NCBI GenBank assembly: GCA_024811115.1
Contig: JAKOGH010000740.1
Location: 372,001-436,000, forward strand
DNA length: 64,000 nt
Direction: 5' to 3'
Source: Terana coerulea
Taxonomy: Eukaryota; Basidiomycota; Agaricomycetes; Polyporales; Phanerochaetaceae
Shown: one piece after another, positions 1-14,943 of the stretch
Layout: every line of letters begins with the position of its first letter
How positions within the stretch are numbered: the stretch's first letter is position 1
Notes under the pieces: model-generated
Told to the model about the DNA's origin: nothing
Databases searched by the model: none
The model's input: only the letters and a program-made list of their open reading frames with translations
Position numbers and translations under genes: made by a program

Positions 1-188
1 TCGCCTGGCTCCTCTGGCGCTCGGCATACTTTACGCGCACGTTGAGCATACGGAACAAGTGAGTACTTGGCATTGTCGTCCGAGAGAACGGTGAGGAGGA
101 CAAAATGCTGATGCAGTGCCGTAGGATTCTCGTACCATTCTACTGGTTCATGAACTGGATCTTTGGACGTGATCTGAGCCGATTCTGA
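1..188 (+). CDS. 3' end of an unidentified gene (partial)
   Basis: Two exons can be read at the window edge. Bases 2-58 are open and end at a GTGAGT donor. A 58-base intron (59-116) ends in GCAG. The second exon, 117-188, closes with TGA. The joined C-terminus is about 42 residues and rich in Leu, Phe, Tyr and Trp (for example ILVPFYWFMNWIFGRD), so it may be the end of a membrane protein or lie close to one. Nothing in it is diagnostic of a family and the rest of the gene lies outside the window. The splice signals and the open frame across the junction are seen; membrane character is inference. Confidence 0.4.
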
Positions 189-482
189 AGACTGAGAGTC
201 CCCGGGGAAACAAGAGCATCATATTGGAGACGGTAGTGCATGGAAAGTCACGGAGTACAGAACAGCATACAGCATAGTAATCGATCTAAAATGTAGTAGT
301 GGCGTAGAAATACAAACGAATCCCCATTCAACGGTAACCCAGTGCAAAGATGTGAAATGTGAAAGTAACGATACAATCGAGAGATGAGCGAATAAGTTAT
401 GAGATGGGAATACTAATATTCTATGAGGTGGATGCTGGCAAGATGATGCATGGAAGGTTGGCATATGTATGAGCGGCATAGA

Positions 483-1503
483 TCATATTTCAAGCGAATG
501 CGACCACGGGTTTTCGGTGGATAGGTGCCCTCTTCCTCTCTGTACCTGTACCTCGTCAGCTGCAAGTGAAAGTGGATTAAGCCGTAGGGACTCACTTGGT
601 GGTGTGACGTTGCGAACCGCCGCAGGTTTCATCGCAGGTTTCGACGCAGGCGGCGCAGCCTTTACTCCCGCAATAAACCCACTCACGAACCCGCTCTCCC
701 CCATGCTAGCCTTCCGCGGCCGCGCACCACCGTATCCACGGAGCTCGCCGAGCATCATAGCCCACCCTGGCTCGACGTCGTCGGATGCCTCGACAGCGCC
801 CTTGGCGTCGAAGCCGACATGGGCGACGTGGACGAACGTGCCGGGCGCCGGCGGGGAGACCAGCGCAGGAGCGAGCCGTCGCGGCGGAAGAACGAACCGC
901 CCGAGCGTTTTGCCTCGTCGGGCGCCGGGAGCTGCAGAGTAGGGATTAATCAGCGGTGAGGGTCTCAAAGCCGCACGCAGCTCGCCTTGGACACGAACAT
1001 GGGTCGTGAGCTTCCTTAGGAACTTGGCGGCCTCCGCGTCCTCGTCGAAGCGGAATCCGAACATGCGGCTCTGCGAGAGGAAGGAGCAGCGTAGATTAGT
1101 TGAAAGTGGCGGATGCACAAAACAGAGGGGTAAACGCACCTTCCCAGAGAATACATGGAAGAATGGCTTGTCAAGGGTGTAGTCGAGTGTCTCGGGGATC
1201 TGGTGTATCCACACGAGGCCCTTGATGGGGGTCGACGAGGCGGAACCAGTAGGTGTGCTCAAAGCTCTCGCCAAGGCCGTTCCCTAGCTTGCGATCCCCA
1301 TGGATCGTGATGCGATTACGACCGAAGACCAGCGTGCCGCCGAGCCCAGAGTACGTCCACTCGTCGGGCTTGCTGTTGAACGGTGCGTGGTAGACTCTCG
1401 CAGTAGCGGTGGCGATGACCTTGGAGTCGGCGGGCAGGCACGCCATTACGTGGCGCCTCGCACTATCGGACATGGTCGACGTCGATGAAGACCTGGAGAA
1501 CAT
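483..1503 (-). CDS. WH1/EVH1-domain protein (WASP/Las17-like N-terminus only)
   Basis: Starts at the ATG at 1503. Residues about 10-135 match the WH1 domain of WASP/Las17: a start like SDSARRHVMACLP, an ATARVYHAPF strand, the EWTYSGLGGTLVF segment, YWFRLVD, GLVWIHQIPE, PFFHVFSG and MFGFRFDEDAEAAKFL. WH1 domains bind proline-rich partners (WIP/verprolin) and in Las17 steer Arp2/3 actin nucleation. One 69-base in-phase intron lies at 1071-1139. The frame slips once, at a run of five G (1227-1231); removing one base restores YWFRLVD-(P)IKGLVW. The corrected protein is about 316 residues. The tail after the WH1 domain is rich in Pro, Ala and Arg. I see no WH2 or acidic Arp2/3-activating segment, so this is a WH1-only protein rather than a full Las17. 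The fold call is firm; the cellular role is inferred. Confidence 0.75.
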
Positions 1504-2845
1504 CGTTTCGTAAAATACTATGTGAAAAGTAAGATTAATGCGGGTGTCGCGGAGATGTCAAACAAAGGCGTCGGCTCGCAGAGCGGTGTGGGTGGTGGTG
1601 ATTAGTGGTAAGACTAGATGGGTTGTTAGCGATTGGACGCTGAGGTGGTGCAGGTATTTGTACCTCCGCGCCGAACACAATGGATGCGCGTGTTTAGCTG
1701 CATCGTGGTCCACGCATGTTCGTGGTCCTGTGATGCTTAGAAGGCGAAGGCTCTGCTCAGCCCACAACAGGATAGCAATTGCATAGGGGAACAGACTGGT
1801 GCTTAGGCGGATACAGAGCGCAGCAGGAGTATTCAGGGCGGGTATGGCTGGAAAGCGCAGGCATGGGAGGCCATGCGCCGAGAATCTAGGGGAAAGACTC
1901 CTAGTATAGAACATGAATGAGCCACAGACGACATTGACGTCGAGAATGAGAGCATACAACCAACCGCGAACGTTCTCTCGGCATTGGAAATCCAACCACC
2001 CTTAGAGAGTACGATCTGGGCAGAGTCTATGAAAGCCAGAGATACAGGGGCGGCCCTGGAAAGCCATACCCCTGAGCTGCTTGCCTTACGAGATTTACGA
2101 TAGCTCTGGATATCGCACGGAAAGCTAGATATCCACCGACATCACTGCATTGAGATGACCTCCGTAATGTCCGCAGCCTGCGTTTGGCCGAGACATAGGC
2201 TCGGCCACTGTGGCGTATACGTAAACGACAGACTGTGCGTCAGCGTTGAGATACCGGTATCGTGGGCTGCAGCCTCGGGCTCGCTGCACGATGCATGGTG
2301 AGTACGTTACCCGTGGTTCTAGACGAGAACACTCACCAACTATTGGCGTCTGCAGCGCAAGCGTGAGCTCACCGCATATGCGCAGTGCCATGAGGATTCA
2401 TAACGCCCCGACGTCTACTATCCTGGTAGCCGTGTTTACACAACGAACCGCAGCGACGATCCTGCTATCAAACCTGAACAGTGTCCGATGCAAATCGTGT
2501 AAGAGTGCGCATTGATTCCGTGCAATGCCGCTGTGCGATGTTCCCTCGATACGGGCTATCGACCGTCCAGCAAGCGAGATGAGCGTAGGGCAGCTGCAGC
2601 GTGCGGGGTTCACTGCATAGCACGAACAGCAGGGACACAGAGTATGTAAGTCGTGAATTCGAGGAGAACAGTTCGTTGAGTCTTCGGAGTTGAGCGAGTG
2701 GCAGAGCGCCGTGGGCAGCGACCTCAGCCGGGTCAATCTCCGACTGATCCGGCGCCTCGGCATCACCGCACGCCTCAGCGCGCAGAGTGAAATCGCGCTT
2801 CAGATCATTCGCGTCTCTCATTTTACCGTCGAGGTATATTTCACC
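1504..2845. other. intergenic, no supported gene
   Basis: This stretch separates the divergent WH1 gene and trm4. Open frames exist on both strands (the longest about 145 codons, 1558-1995 minus) but show no family motif, no coherent splice structure and no conserved residues. It presumably holds both promoters; I see no clear TATA element or repeat. Confidence 0.5.
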
Positions 2846-5985
<3,140 letters not shown>

Positions 5986-6996
5986 ATCTCCATCCGACGC
6001 AACATGTAGCTCGCTGCAAGAAATGTCCTGAAATATCATCGCCGTCTACGTGGTCTGTTGCTCGCGTGATATACCTTCGGTATTCCTGGGGTGGTGCAGT
6101 CAAGTAAGCGATAGGCTAGGGGGAGCAACGTTTGCTGGCGCTGAAATCGCGACGTCTTGCAGCGACGACTCCCTTCACGGGGTCCTGCCACAGAGACGCT
6201 GATCGCCGTCAATGCAATTTGCAAACAATTTCACGGTACCGGTCTGTTTGTCCACCGCTCTCATCCTTGCTGGCTGTACATACATATGCACCTTGAGCTG
6301 CAACTGAGATAGCTGCTCTGGCATAGCTTAGATACATCCAATACCTCTGCGACGGCCAGCGCCAGTCGATTAGACGTCCTGGTACCACTCATCCTCCTAT
6401 CAAAGTACATCAGCTAACCTACCCGATATTTGGGCTGGTTTCACTGAGGTTGGACCTCTCTGAAGCCGTCGCCGCTTGCGCTGGGGCCGCTGCGACCGCT
6501 CTATCTCGGCGACTAGCTCCGGTAATATTAGCGGTCTGGTATCTGTAGGGGCCCGAGGAGTACACTGGCGGGATGCAAAAGATGTACAATTTAAAAGGTT
6601 CGAGACGTAGAAGAGCATCTTACAGTACTGAAACGAGACAGGGTGTACTTACACGCACAGAGACAAAGCCCACACTAAATCTTTATCGCTACCTTGCATA
6701 CCGATAGGTGATCTTGAGCGTCCGAATTGTTGTCTGGTTTCCCCGATTTGGATCTTGCCTTTCCCGTTGGCTAACTGTGGTGTCAGGGGTCTGTATGAGC
6801 GTCTGCAGTAGATTAGATGAGATGGCAGTACAGAGTGAATCCCGGGCCCGCCAAATCTTGGACATACCTTTCCATGAAAGACTTCTCGCTGCTCACGCTT
6901 CCGTCTTCCTCGCCTCATACGCTTCCACCGATGAATGAACCTGATAAACACGTAACCACTCATATGAGCACAACCGTGAATGTCGTATGTGTCTCT
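5986..6996. other. intergenic, no supported gene
   Basis: Follows the trm4 stop. Only short, unconserved open frames are present on either strand. It is bounded on the right by a copy of the trm4 3' coding end, so part of it may be duplicated and decayed trm4 flank, but I could not align anything upstream of 6997 to trm4. Confidence 0.45.
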
Positions 6997-7118
6997 ACGA
7001 CTGCGGCTCGAGAAGCCGCTCAAATTGTGGAGATGCGGTGGGCTGAGGACGCGCCCGGCGAGCGGTCTGTTCCAGAAGGTGGTGATCGTAGTGTTACGAG
7101 CGCGGGTCAGGAGGCGCA
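6997..7118 (+). pseudogene. duplicated fragment of the trm4 last exon
   Basis: About 120 bases match trm4 exon 15 (about 5845-5963). The first 20 bases are identical, and the reading frame is preserved: TTAAREAA...MRWAEDAPGERSVPEGGD...SAGQE here against TTAAREAA...AVAKPEDVPGEPSVPEGGD-TSAGQE in the parent. The copy carries small indels and substitutions and has no catalytic region, no SAM-binding motifs and no upstream exon in the right frame. It is therefore a partial direct duplication, not a gene. Whether it arose by unequal exchange or from a larger duplication that has since decayed cannot be told from this sequence alone. Confidence 0.8.
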
Positions 7119-7539
7119 CGGGGGCGTAGCGGGCCCAGGCCATCTCACGCAAAATGCAACGAATTATTAGCTGCAGAATGTCGACGGCGTCGCTCGTGTG
7201 GAATAGCCGTCGCCGACGGTCGCGTGCGCAGCAGCAGCCAGGGCAGCCCAGTCTGATTGACGTACAAACGCGCTGCAGACGGGGGAGCCGGGGGGCGCTG
7301 GGGCTGGTGGGTGCGTGCAAACTATATAGCCTTTTATGGGATCCCGGACTGCGAGTGCCTTTCGTGGTCGGCTGGCCGTTGTGCAGCCCCGGCCCTCGTT
7401 ATTTGCGTCTGATGATGAGGCTTTTGCCAGTAGGGTGACAACCGCGTTTGAGCCCAGATCTTATAAGCGCAGCTAAACGTCGGTTGGTGCCACACACCCT
7501 CCCAGCCCAGACGCCTCCGAATCCTCCTGCGCGCAGCCC
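7119..7539. promoter_or_regulatory. upstream region of the Zn2Cys6 factor
   Basis: This 420-base gap before the transcription factor ATG holds no supported gene. It includes a CATATATAG-like AT patch near 7319-7328 and a CT/CA-rich stretch just before the ATG, both compatible with a fungal promoter and 5' leader. No specific operator can be named. Confidence 0.3.
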
Positions 7540-10500
7540 ATGTCGAGCTCCGCCGGCAAACGTCGCGAGCCAGCCACCGACCAGGCGCAGAACGCTGCGG
7601 CCGCACCGTACTCGAAGACGGTCGCGAAAGAGCTCCGGCGCAACCGCGGCGAGATCGCCTGCGCGGAGTGCAGAAGGTGCGACCGCGGCTGCTGCTGCCC
7701 GTGTGTGGCCCGCATGGCCAAGACTGACCTGTCTCGCCCAGGCTGAAGGTTCGGTGCAATCGACAGAGTAAGTGCTCCGACCCGTACCCTTGGGCGGGGC
7801 TCGGACCCGTCGCTCGAATTTGATTTATCCATCACTTTAGTACCGTGCTCGACGTGCATCAGCCGCGGATGCATCGCGCTTTGTCCGAATGGTGCGTCTG
7901 CACGCCCCGTCTGTCTGCACGGGCACTCTGCTGACCAGCATGTCCACCAGGAATATTGCCAGCAGGGGATAGCAGCCGGTGAATTCTTTGTTGTCTGTAT
8001 GAGCGGTCGCCAGCGGCGCAGAGCTTAACTGGCCGCTGCAGGTTCGTGTCGGCGGCGAAGGACCACTTGCAAAAGAAACTCAAGAAGATGGAGGAGCGGA
8101 TGCGTGCACTCGAGGATGCGGTGGCGATAGCGCAGTCCTCCAACGGCGACGAGGGCCCCCATCCGCTCCTTCGACAGCCGTTCAAACTCGACGACGAACT
8201 TGAAGGCTTAGACGAGGAGGACGAGGGCGTCATGGATGAAGATGAGCAACCCGCCGGGTATGCAGCACTAACGCAGTCGTTTGGAACCCTGCACATCGAC
8301 GAGAGCGAAAAGACAATAAGATTTTACGGGCCGTCGGGCGCAGTCGAGGTGCGTCGCCGGCCGTTCCATGCAACCTGTCGCCCTGATATCTCTCTCGCCA
8401 GAGCCTATTGAACGTAAGCATCTAGCCGCTGCCGGGGTGTCTCTCTTGCTGACACAGCGGCCTCACGCCAGGACGACCGTCCGGCGGCGGAACACTCCGA
8501 GGAGCGCGACAACTTCATCGACCTGCGCGCGCTCGGCCTCCCCGTCGAGATCGACCCCTTCTTCCACGCCTTCCCGCTCGCCCCCACCGCCCTGCCCACC
8601 GTCCCCATCCGCCAGCTCATCGAGTCCTACCTCCCGCCGCGCGCCCGCGCCGTCGCGCTCTGCCGCACGCTGCTCGAGCACCTGTCCTGGATGTTCCAGA
8701 TCGTCAGCTTCCAGCAGTTCGCGCAGGAGCTCATGCCCTGCATCTTCGCAGGGAACCCGAGCTCCCCGTCCGAGCGGCTCGCCGTGCACGCGGTGTGCGG
8801 CCCGCACGACCTCGCGCTGCTGTACGGCGTGCTGGCCGTCGGGGCGCTGATGGACCTGTCGCTGCCGCCGTACAATCAGGAGGCGCAGCGGTACTACGTC
8901 CTGGCCAGAGCAGCACTTGCCATAGACCCTCCGACGATGAAAGCCTCGCTCTCCACCGTGAAGGCGATGCATCTCATCAGCTTATACAACGGCATGAGCG
9001 GGAAGGAGAGCAACATGTCCAACACCTACGCGGTGCTGAACATCGCTAGTCGGCTGGCTCAGAAGGTGCGCCACGCGTTTATCTATGCAACCATGTATTA
9101 ATCTGAGACGGACAGATTGGTCTACGTAAGCCATCTCGGGGCGTGCTTGCTCGGACATGATGCTGATCGGGGCGTAGACATCGACCCATCGCACTGGCGG
9201 ATGAGCGCGAAGGAGGCGTACGACCGGCGCACGTACTTTTGGAACCTCATGGCAGGCGACTTGTGGCAGGTGAGGCGTCCGCCATTCCACAAACCCGTCC
9301 GTCATCTCAGAATTGCCCGCAGAGCATAGCGACCGGGCGTCCACCAGCACTGGCGAACGCATCCGGGCACTGCAGAATACCAACCGAGCAGGAGGAGCAT
9401 GAATATCAACAGCGCGAAACTGCTGCTTTGGGATGTGCGTGCCTCCCCTCCCCTGCCGCTCACACATGTGTTTACGCAGCATATATGCAGTTGGCATCTG
9501 GAGCTTCCACGCCAGCGAACAGCTGTTGATCCCCGTCATGAAGATCGTCATGTCCACCAAGCCGCCTTCCTACCAAGACATCCTCGCGCTCGACAAGAAG
9601 ATCCGCGCGTTCAAGCTACCGGCACGGACCGAGACGATGGACTCGCCCTCGACCGCGCTGTCGCTGATGTGGTACGTCCGCTCGCACTACCTCGAAGTCA
9701 GTGAGTGCCCCTCCGCCCGCCCCCGTCCCCGCGCCGCATACACACCTCACGAGCCCTCCCGCAGTCCTGCTCCCGCTCCACCGCTCGTTCTTCGCGCAGG
9801 CGCTCGCGGCGCACCCGCAGAACCCGCTCGACACGCCGTACGGCTACTCGTTCCTGACGGCGTACAAGTGCGCGTGGCGCGTGATCGACACGACCGTGTA
9901 CGCCTTCCGCCGCCACCACCAGATCATGTCGCGCGTCTGGATGATCTGGTCCTTCTGCTTCGCGTCTTCGGTGCGCCGTCCGCGCGTCGCTCCGCAGCAC
10001 GCCCATTTCCTTCTTTTTCTTTTTTCGGGGGCTGATCGACGGCGTGGCGCGATTTGCAGGTGATATTGGGCGCGGTGGCGTCGCGGTGCAAGCACCTGGA
10101 CGTCGACCCGCCGCCGCTCGCCGCGTTCAACCAGGCCTGCCTCCTCTTCGAGGCCGGCTCGAAGACGAACAGCCGCGCCGCACGCGCGCTGGTGAGCCCG
10201 TCCGCCCCTGGAGCCCCTGCGAGTGTGACTGCTGACGCACGCGCATGCAGCCCGTGCTCCTGAAGATGCGCGAGCAGGCCGTCCGCCTGCACAGCCCGAG
10301 CCCCAAGTCCGCGGGCGCGCCCGCCGGGCGGGACGAGCTCGCGGCCGTCCTCGCGGGACACGCCCGGCTCACTGTCTCCTCCGCCCCGCCCGCCGCGACA
10401 CACACTGGTCCGCCCCGCCGCACGTACGCGTCCTCCGCCCCGCCCGCCACGAGCCACGCCGGCCCACGCGCACACGCCCACGCGCCGCCGCCGCCGCCAC

Positions 10501-10760
10501 CTGCGCAGGCGCAGTGGACACTCGGCATGGCGCCCGCCGCGCACAGCGCAGAGTCGTTCAGTGTGCCGGGCTGGGCGGCGGGGCCGTCTGCTGGTGCTGC
10601 TTCGGGCTCAGCTGGGCAGGGGTACGACTTCGAGTCGTTGCCGGGCCAGCTGTTCGAGATGCCCTCGCCGGAGGCGTATCCGTACGAGGGCGGGCCCGAG
10701 GTCGACTTCCACCTCGGCGACGCGTGGGCGACCTTTATGCAGAGCTACGGCGGCACGTAG
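7540..10760 (+). CDS. Zn(II)2Cys6 fungal transcription factor with fungal-specific TF domain
   Basis: Fourteen exons give 812 residues with no frame break: 7540-7676, 7742-7767, 7841-7891, 7939-7978, 8042-8348, 8402-8413, 8472-9065, 9116-9125, 9178-9269, 9323-9434, 9491-9700, 9765-9970, 10060-10191 and 10251-10760. The zinc cluster is near residues 40-70 (CAECRRLKVRCNRQ then IPCSTCISRGCIALC). A short coiled coil follows (KDHLQKKLKKMEERMRALE). The middle carries a Fungal_trans-type regulatory domain (for example YYVLARAAL, MHLISLYN, HIDPSHW, WNLMAGDLWQ, ATGRPPAL). The last exon is low-complexity, rich in Ala, Pro and His, with a six-proline run. Exon 4 (40 nt) and the 12- and 10-nt micro-exons 6 and 8 are required for phase. 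It is presumably a nuclear DNA-binding regulator; targets cannot be inferred, and no catabolic or biosynthetic cluster lies nearby. Confidence 0.9.
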
Positions 10761-10775
10761 CCCGCCCCTCAACAC

Positions 10776-10805
10776 ACTCCGTTATTTTTTACTCCGTTAT
10801 TTTTC
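10776..10805. repeat. tandem 15-base repeat plus TTTCGC microsatellite in a 3' flank
   Basis: The unit ACTCCGTTATTTTTT occurs twice back to back (10776-10790 and 10791-10805; the last base differs). It is followed by three to four TTTCGC-like units to about 10831. The repeats lie just after the transcription factor stop, in the gap between two convergent genes (10761-11110), where 3' UTRs and poly(A) signals are expected. There is no coding potential here. Confidence 0.7.
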
Positions 10806-11110
10806 TTCGCTCGCTTTCGCTTTCGCTTTCCTCGCCGCCTTCTTGTTTTCTTGTCCCAGTGTTGTCGATGCTTTCCACTGTTATTCACGACGTTGCTCAA
10901 AACTTGGTTCCTGGGGCGGTGTGTGTGCGTGCGACAGGGAATGAATTAGCCACGACCGGAACAAGTACACGCGGTCCAGAGGTACGGTAGGTTGTGTGAG
11001 TGATAGCAGTGTACAATTGTCTACAAAGGCGAGTCCGCAGTATCCCATAGTCCGTGAGACGACGATCCGGACGTCGTCTGCTCGCTCCCAAGCATCGCAG
11101 GCGCACCGAA

Positions 11111-12635
11111 TCAGTGGTGGCTGCCGCTTCTGTTCGCTTTCGCCTTCGCGGCGTGTTCCACCCAGGCGTACCAGGCGCCGCCGAGAAGGGTGGCGCCGAT
11201 CCCGAGCGCGTTCGTGCGCGTGATGGTGAGGTCGAAGAGGAAGACGGCGCAGAGGATCGTCAGCACCTGTTTGACGTTCGCTGGAGGGCAGGTCAGCAAC
11301 GCACGGCGAGGGAGCGGCGGGCGCAGAGAGGCACGCACCGGCGACGGTCATGCTCAGCGCCCCGACCTTGCCGTTCGCGGAGAAGCTGACGACGTTGAGC
11401 CCGAAGGCGATGCACCCGTTGACCAGCAAGACGGCGAGCTGCGCCAGCGGTATCCCACCCACCGCGACATGACTACAGCCGGTCACCGCCGCCCCGCTCG
11501 CGCTCGTGTTCGTCGACATACGTAGCATGGCGGGCACAGCAGCCGAGTGCGCTACGCCCATCTGAGACAGCCGATCGAGCTCGCCAGAGAGTTGCGCGTA
11601 GACGACACATTGGACGAACGCGAGGGGCGACATGCGCGTGAGGAGATCGAGCGGGTGCAGGTCCAGCCTCGGAGGGACAAACAGGCCGCTGAGCTGCTCG
11701 GCGAGGGGGACGGGCAGCCAAGTCCTGGGCGTCGCGCGGGTCGGCGACGGCGCCTGCCATGTTGCTGGGAGGGGCATCTTCGGCGTCGGGGCCCACGTAC
11801 GCTGTGGGGAGGACTGGAGCACGCTTGTGTATATTGTCTTCAGCGCAGACAGAAATGTACCCAGAAGAGTGAGGAAGAGGCCCCAGATGGTGAAATAGTA
11901 GTCGCCAAAGGTGCTGCAGTGGAAGTTAGACCAGTGTTAAATGAGGTTGCCGCCGGTGTTGACGTCTTGATGGCCTTGCACTTGACAAGAGAAAGCACTC
12001 ACGCGAGAGCGACGCCAAAGATAACTGGAATAAGAGCGTACAGCCGCTCTTTGCGGATCTTGGTTTTGAGAAGCGTAGCGGATAGTACAATGATAAAAAG
12101 AGGGGTGACAGCGCGAATGACTTGATGAAACTTGAAATACATGTCAGGTCGTCTGAATGGACAGTATAATAGAAAATATACTGACTGGTACAGTGACTAG
12201 GTGCAGAGAGACGTTGCTCACTGCCACATTGATAGCGTAGAGAAAACTGAAAGCGACGAGCACCAGCTCACTGCGCGCGTCCAGTCGCTTGGGTGTGTAT
12301 ACGCCGCGCCAGCGTAGGAAGAGCCCGCCGCACGTTGAACAGAGCGCGTGTATTGCAGTGAGGGTGTATGGAAAGGGAAATCCGGAAAGGACAGACTTGT
12401 TTGATAGCGTTAGGAGGAGGTTGAAGGAGAAGTAGAGGCAGAGCCAGGGGAACTGCGACGTCCAGTTGACGCGAGAGAGGCACCACGACATGAGGGACAG
12501 AAGTTCGTCGGGAATCCAACCTTTGGCAGAAGGTTCGGCAATAAACTTGTGCTCTTTGGTCGTCCCAGTGGTGCGAAGACATGAGAGCTGAGGACGTCGG
12601 TGGGGAATAGCTGGTAAGGTTCCGCAAGAAGGCAT
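11111..12635 (-). CDS. triose-phosphate transporter/nucleotide-sugar transporter family membrane protein
   Basis: Five exons on the minus strand (12635-12186, 12130-12003, 11913-11339, 11280-11111) — four introns-separated blocks with clean GT-AG junctions — give 440 residues without a frame break. The TPT/SLC35 signature runs throughout: FNLLLTLSNKSVLSGFPFPY, LTAIHALCS, INVAVSNVSLHLVTVPFHQV, IRAVTPLFIIVLS, FGDYYFTIWGLFLTLLGTFL, ALKTIYTSVLQ, and a final block with LDLLTRMSPLAFVQC, NVVSFSANGKVGALSMTVA, NVKQVLTILCAVFLF. About ten hydrophobic spans are visible. Family members exchange nucleotide sugars or phosphorylated sugars across Golgi, ER or plastid-derived membranes; this is the large fungal subgroup with a Ser/Pro-rich insert before the last TM segments, whose substrates are mostly unknown. 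The start is uncertain: an ATG at 12768 in another frame could add an upstream exon. Counting exons exactly, the coding blocks number four. Confidence 0.85.
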
Positions 12636-13484
12636 GTCGCAGCCGCGGTGAGGAGTGCGCGAGGGCTTGGGCTTTGACTTGAGGCGAAGACAGCGAGGCC
12701 CAGTCGTACGCGCAGGGCTCTACCTTCCAGCCCTGCTCGTCCGACAGCGTTGAGTAGCCGTGGTCCATCTAGGATATCCGCAATGGCGATGCGCTTTCCG
12801 CTGCCTTTCGTAGTTGCAGGCTCCTGGTACTGCCTCCACCTTCCTGTGTCGAGATCAGAACAGGTCAAAATGAGCGGATGGAAGATGTGGATAAAACTCC
12901 TGTAAGAGGAACCGAACGAAGGGGAGAAAGAGGACGCTGAAACGAAGCTTGAAGCCGGCTGAGAGCAACTCAGAGTGCCCACAACCGGTCCACACACCAT
13001 GAGGCGTGCGAACTACATGCCTAATATCAACATCGGTGATGCCCGAGGACTTTCACGGCGAATGCCGGCGACGTCCCGTATAAAACTTTGCTTCGCGCCA
13101 ATTGCCCTGTGGTGTTCACCCCGCCCATCGTCGTTTCGCTGCAGGCTCGCACGAAAGTTCCCTGGTAAGCCATTCTGTCTGTGTCCTGCGCATGAGCTAC
13201 CTTTGCTCGTATGATGAATCAAATATCACATATCAAGCTCAACAGTCTTATGGGCTTAGATACCCCAAGTGCTGAGCACATTCTGCAATACTGAACCTTT
13301 TCAACTTTCATCTGTGAAATCGTTGAATCACTTGCTAATGCTCTTCTTTCAGGATATGCTCTCTCTCATGCCGCACTGGTGTCTTGGCAACTTCAATATG
13401 TATCAAGCTCACTTAGTCCAAATGAATGATATGCATGTACTTGTAGATAAATTACAGAGTCCACTGGAATGCGATACAGATGAA
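12636..13484. other. intergenic, possible upstream exon of the transporter
   Basis: Lies between the transporter start and the 3' end of SYF2. The minus strand has overlapping open frames at 12410-13000 that could supply an extra 5' exon for the transporter, but no conserved sequence decides it. The remainder (13000-13484) shows nothing recognisable. Confidence 0.4.
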
Positions 13485-14663
13485 CTACAAAGCAGTCCCT
13501 CGCTCGAAGCTCGCCCGGATCTCCGCTGTGTACTTGTCGTAGTAGCGAGCGATCTGAGAACAAATCATCAGAACATGGACATGGACAAGATCGGCTTCCC
13601 AACGAACCTTCTTGTTGAACACCCTGTTGCGCTCATTGATATACGTGATGTCACCCTCGTCCTCGTTGTTCCGCTTCCGCGAGAATTTCTTCTTCTTGTC
13701 GACGCTGAAGAGAGGTGAGATGGTATGGAAACAGGGTCATGGCCAAATACGTACTCTATATTGATTTTGCCGACGACGCGGTCTATGGCCTCCTCGGTTG
13801 GCTTGTTGTCTGCATACAGTAAACTGTTCGCGTCGCGGTAAAGACTCTCCGCTGCCAGCCTTTGCTGAACCGATGTAGGAGCCTGAAAGGAATATTAGAT
13901 ACAGTTGCGACTTAGTGGCGTACACACGTACCGATGAAGGGTCAAAGTTCGTGACTGCCATGGATGAACTGCTGCCTGCTTTGGAGAGCGTTCCAGGGGC
14001 CAAGCCAAGGGCTATTTCCTTCTGCTTATTGTATGCCTCCAAGTCCGGCTTGATATGGTCCAAGTCTTTCTTATACCGCCTTCGCGCAGCGTCCGCATCA
14101 TCTAGTAAGAACAACCGCCATTAGCATGCCTTCTCCTACTCGCTCAACACACAGCAAGATATAGCCAGTGGATGTCGCAACGTACTGTTGAACTGGAAGT
14201 CCGCTCGCCGTTCTTTCCGTGCCAACTTCTTCTCCCATTCATCGTTCTCCTCAATCGTGTATTCCCAATTCTTCTGTCGCTCGGCGTCCTCACCGCGCTC
14301 CTCAGCGTCCGCCTTCAACCGCAAGGTCTCCGCAAGCTTGCGCTGTCGTTCTAGGCGTGCGGCTTCCCGTGCGTTTGTCTTGGCTTTCGTACTCTCCTCC
14401 ACCACTTGGGCGCGGTTGGCTTGCGCTGATGACCTCTACAACGGTAGCACAAGGAGTCAGGCAAGTTCTATCAGAAGGTGAGAAAGGTAACGTACCATCT
14501 TCCGTCTCAGCTCCTCCATCTTCGCTTTTCTCTCTTCCATGGTTAACTTCTGCTGCTCAACATTCTCCGGTTCTACAGAGCCCTCGGCATCGGCGTCCTC
14601 GGTATTCACACTTGGGACAATCTTCTCGACAAATTCCTGCGCAGCTTCGGCAATCTTGCTCAT
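13485..14663 (-). CDS. SYF2: pre-mRNA-splicing factor Syf2
   Basis: Six exons on the minus strand (14663-14496, 14435-14186, 14101-13932, 13882-13755, 13704-13608, 13553-13485) give 293 residues with every junction in phase. Conserved SYF2 blocks are plain: RKAKMEELRRKM, SSAQANRAQVVEE, NWEYTIEENDEWEKKLARK, the highly conserved ARRRYKKDLDHIKPDLEAY with NKQKEIALGLAPGT, LAAESLYRDANSLLY, and the C-terminal GDITYINERNRVFNKK and IARYYDKYTAEIRASFERG. Syf2 is a component of the Prp19/NineTeen-associated spliceosome, where it helps order catalytic-core components before branching. The protein is Lys/Glu-rich and helical. I chose the ATG at 14663 (MSKIAEAAQEF); an in-frame ATG at 14819 would add a 52-residue non-conserved leader. 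The gene diverges from the ORF at 14944 across 280 bases. Confidence 0.93.
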
Positions 14664-14943
14664 AGTCACAAATCTGGATGTAGGAATTGGATGGTATGGA
14701 TGAGGGGAAGGATATGAAGTGTGGACGCGGTGGAGGTTGCTGGTGGACTCACTGGCAGCGTCTGGCTGAGAAGCGCCCGGTTTAGGCTGACGTAAGCGGC
14801 TTTCAGTTGGCATGGGCAAGTGAGAAGGAACTTGAACTTAAACCAACACCAAACTCTCTGACCGTATCCTCTCTTTTCACTTCCGCTCTTTTAGCCATCC
14901 CGTCCCTCTTTTATTCAGTAGTTATTCGAAACCGCATCTCATC
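14664..14943. promoter_or_regulatory. divergent promoter of SYF2 and the 14944 gene
   Basis: The 280 bases between two divergent starts contain pyrimidine-rich stretches typical of fungal transcription start regions (around 14880-14920 on the plus strand). No TATA box or named factor site stands out. Confidence 0.4.

Noticed and set aside
1558..1995. 145-codon minus-strand frame
   Set aside because: Composition and lack of motifs suggest chance; no intron-exon context.
6649..7320. 223-codon minus-strand frame
   Set aside because: It overlaps the trm4 exon duplicate on the other strand and shows no conserved motif or typical exon composition.
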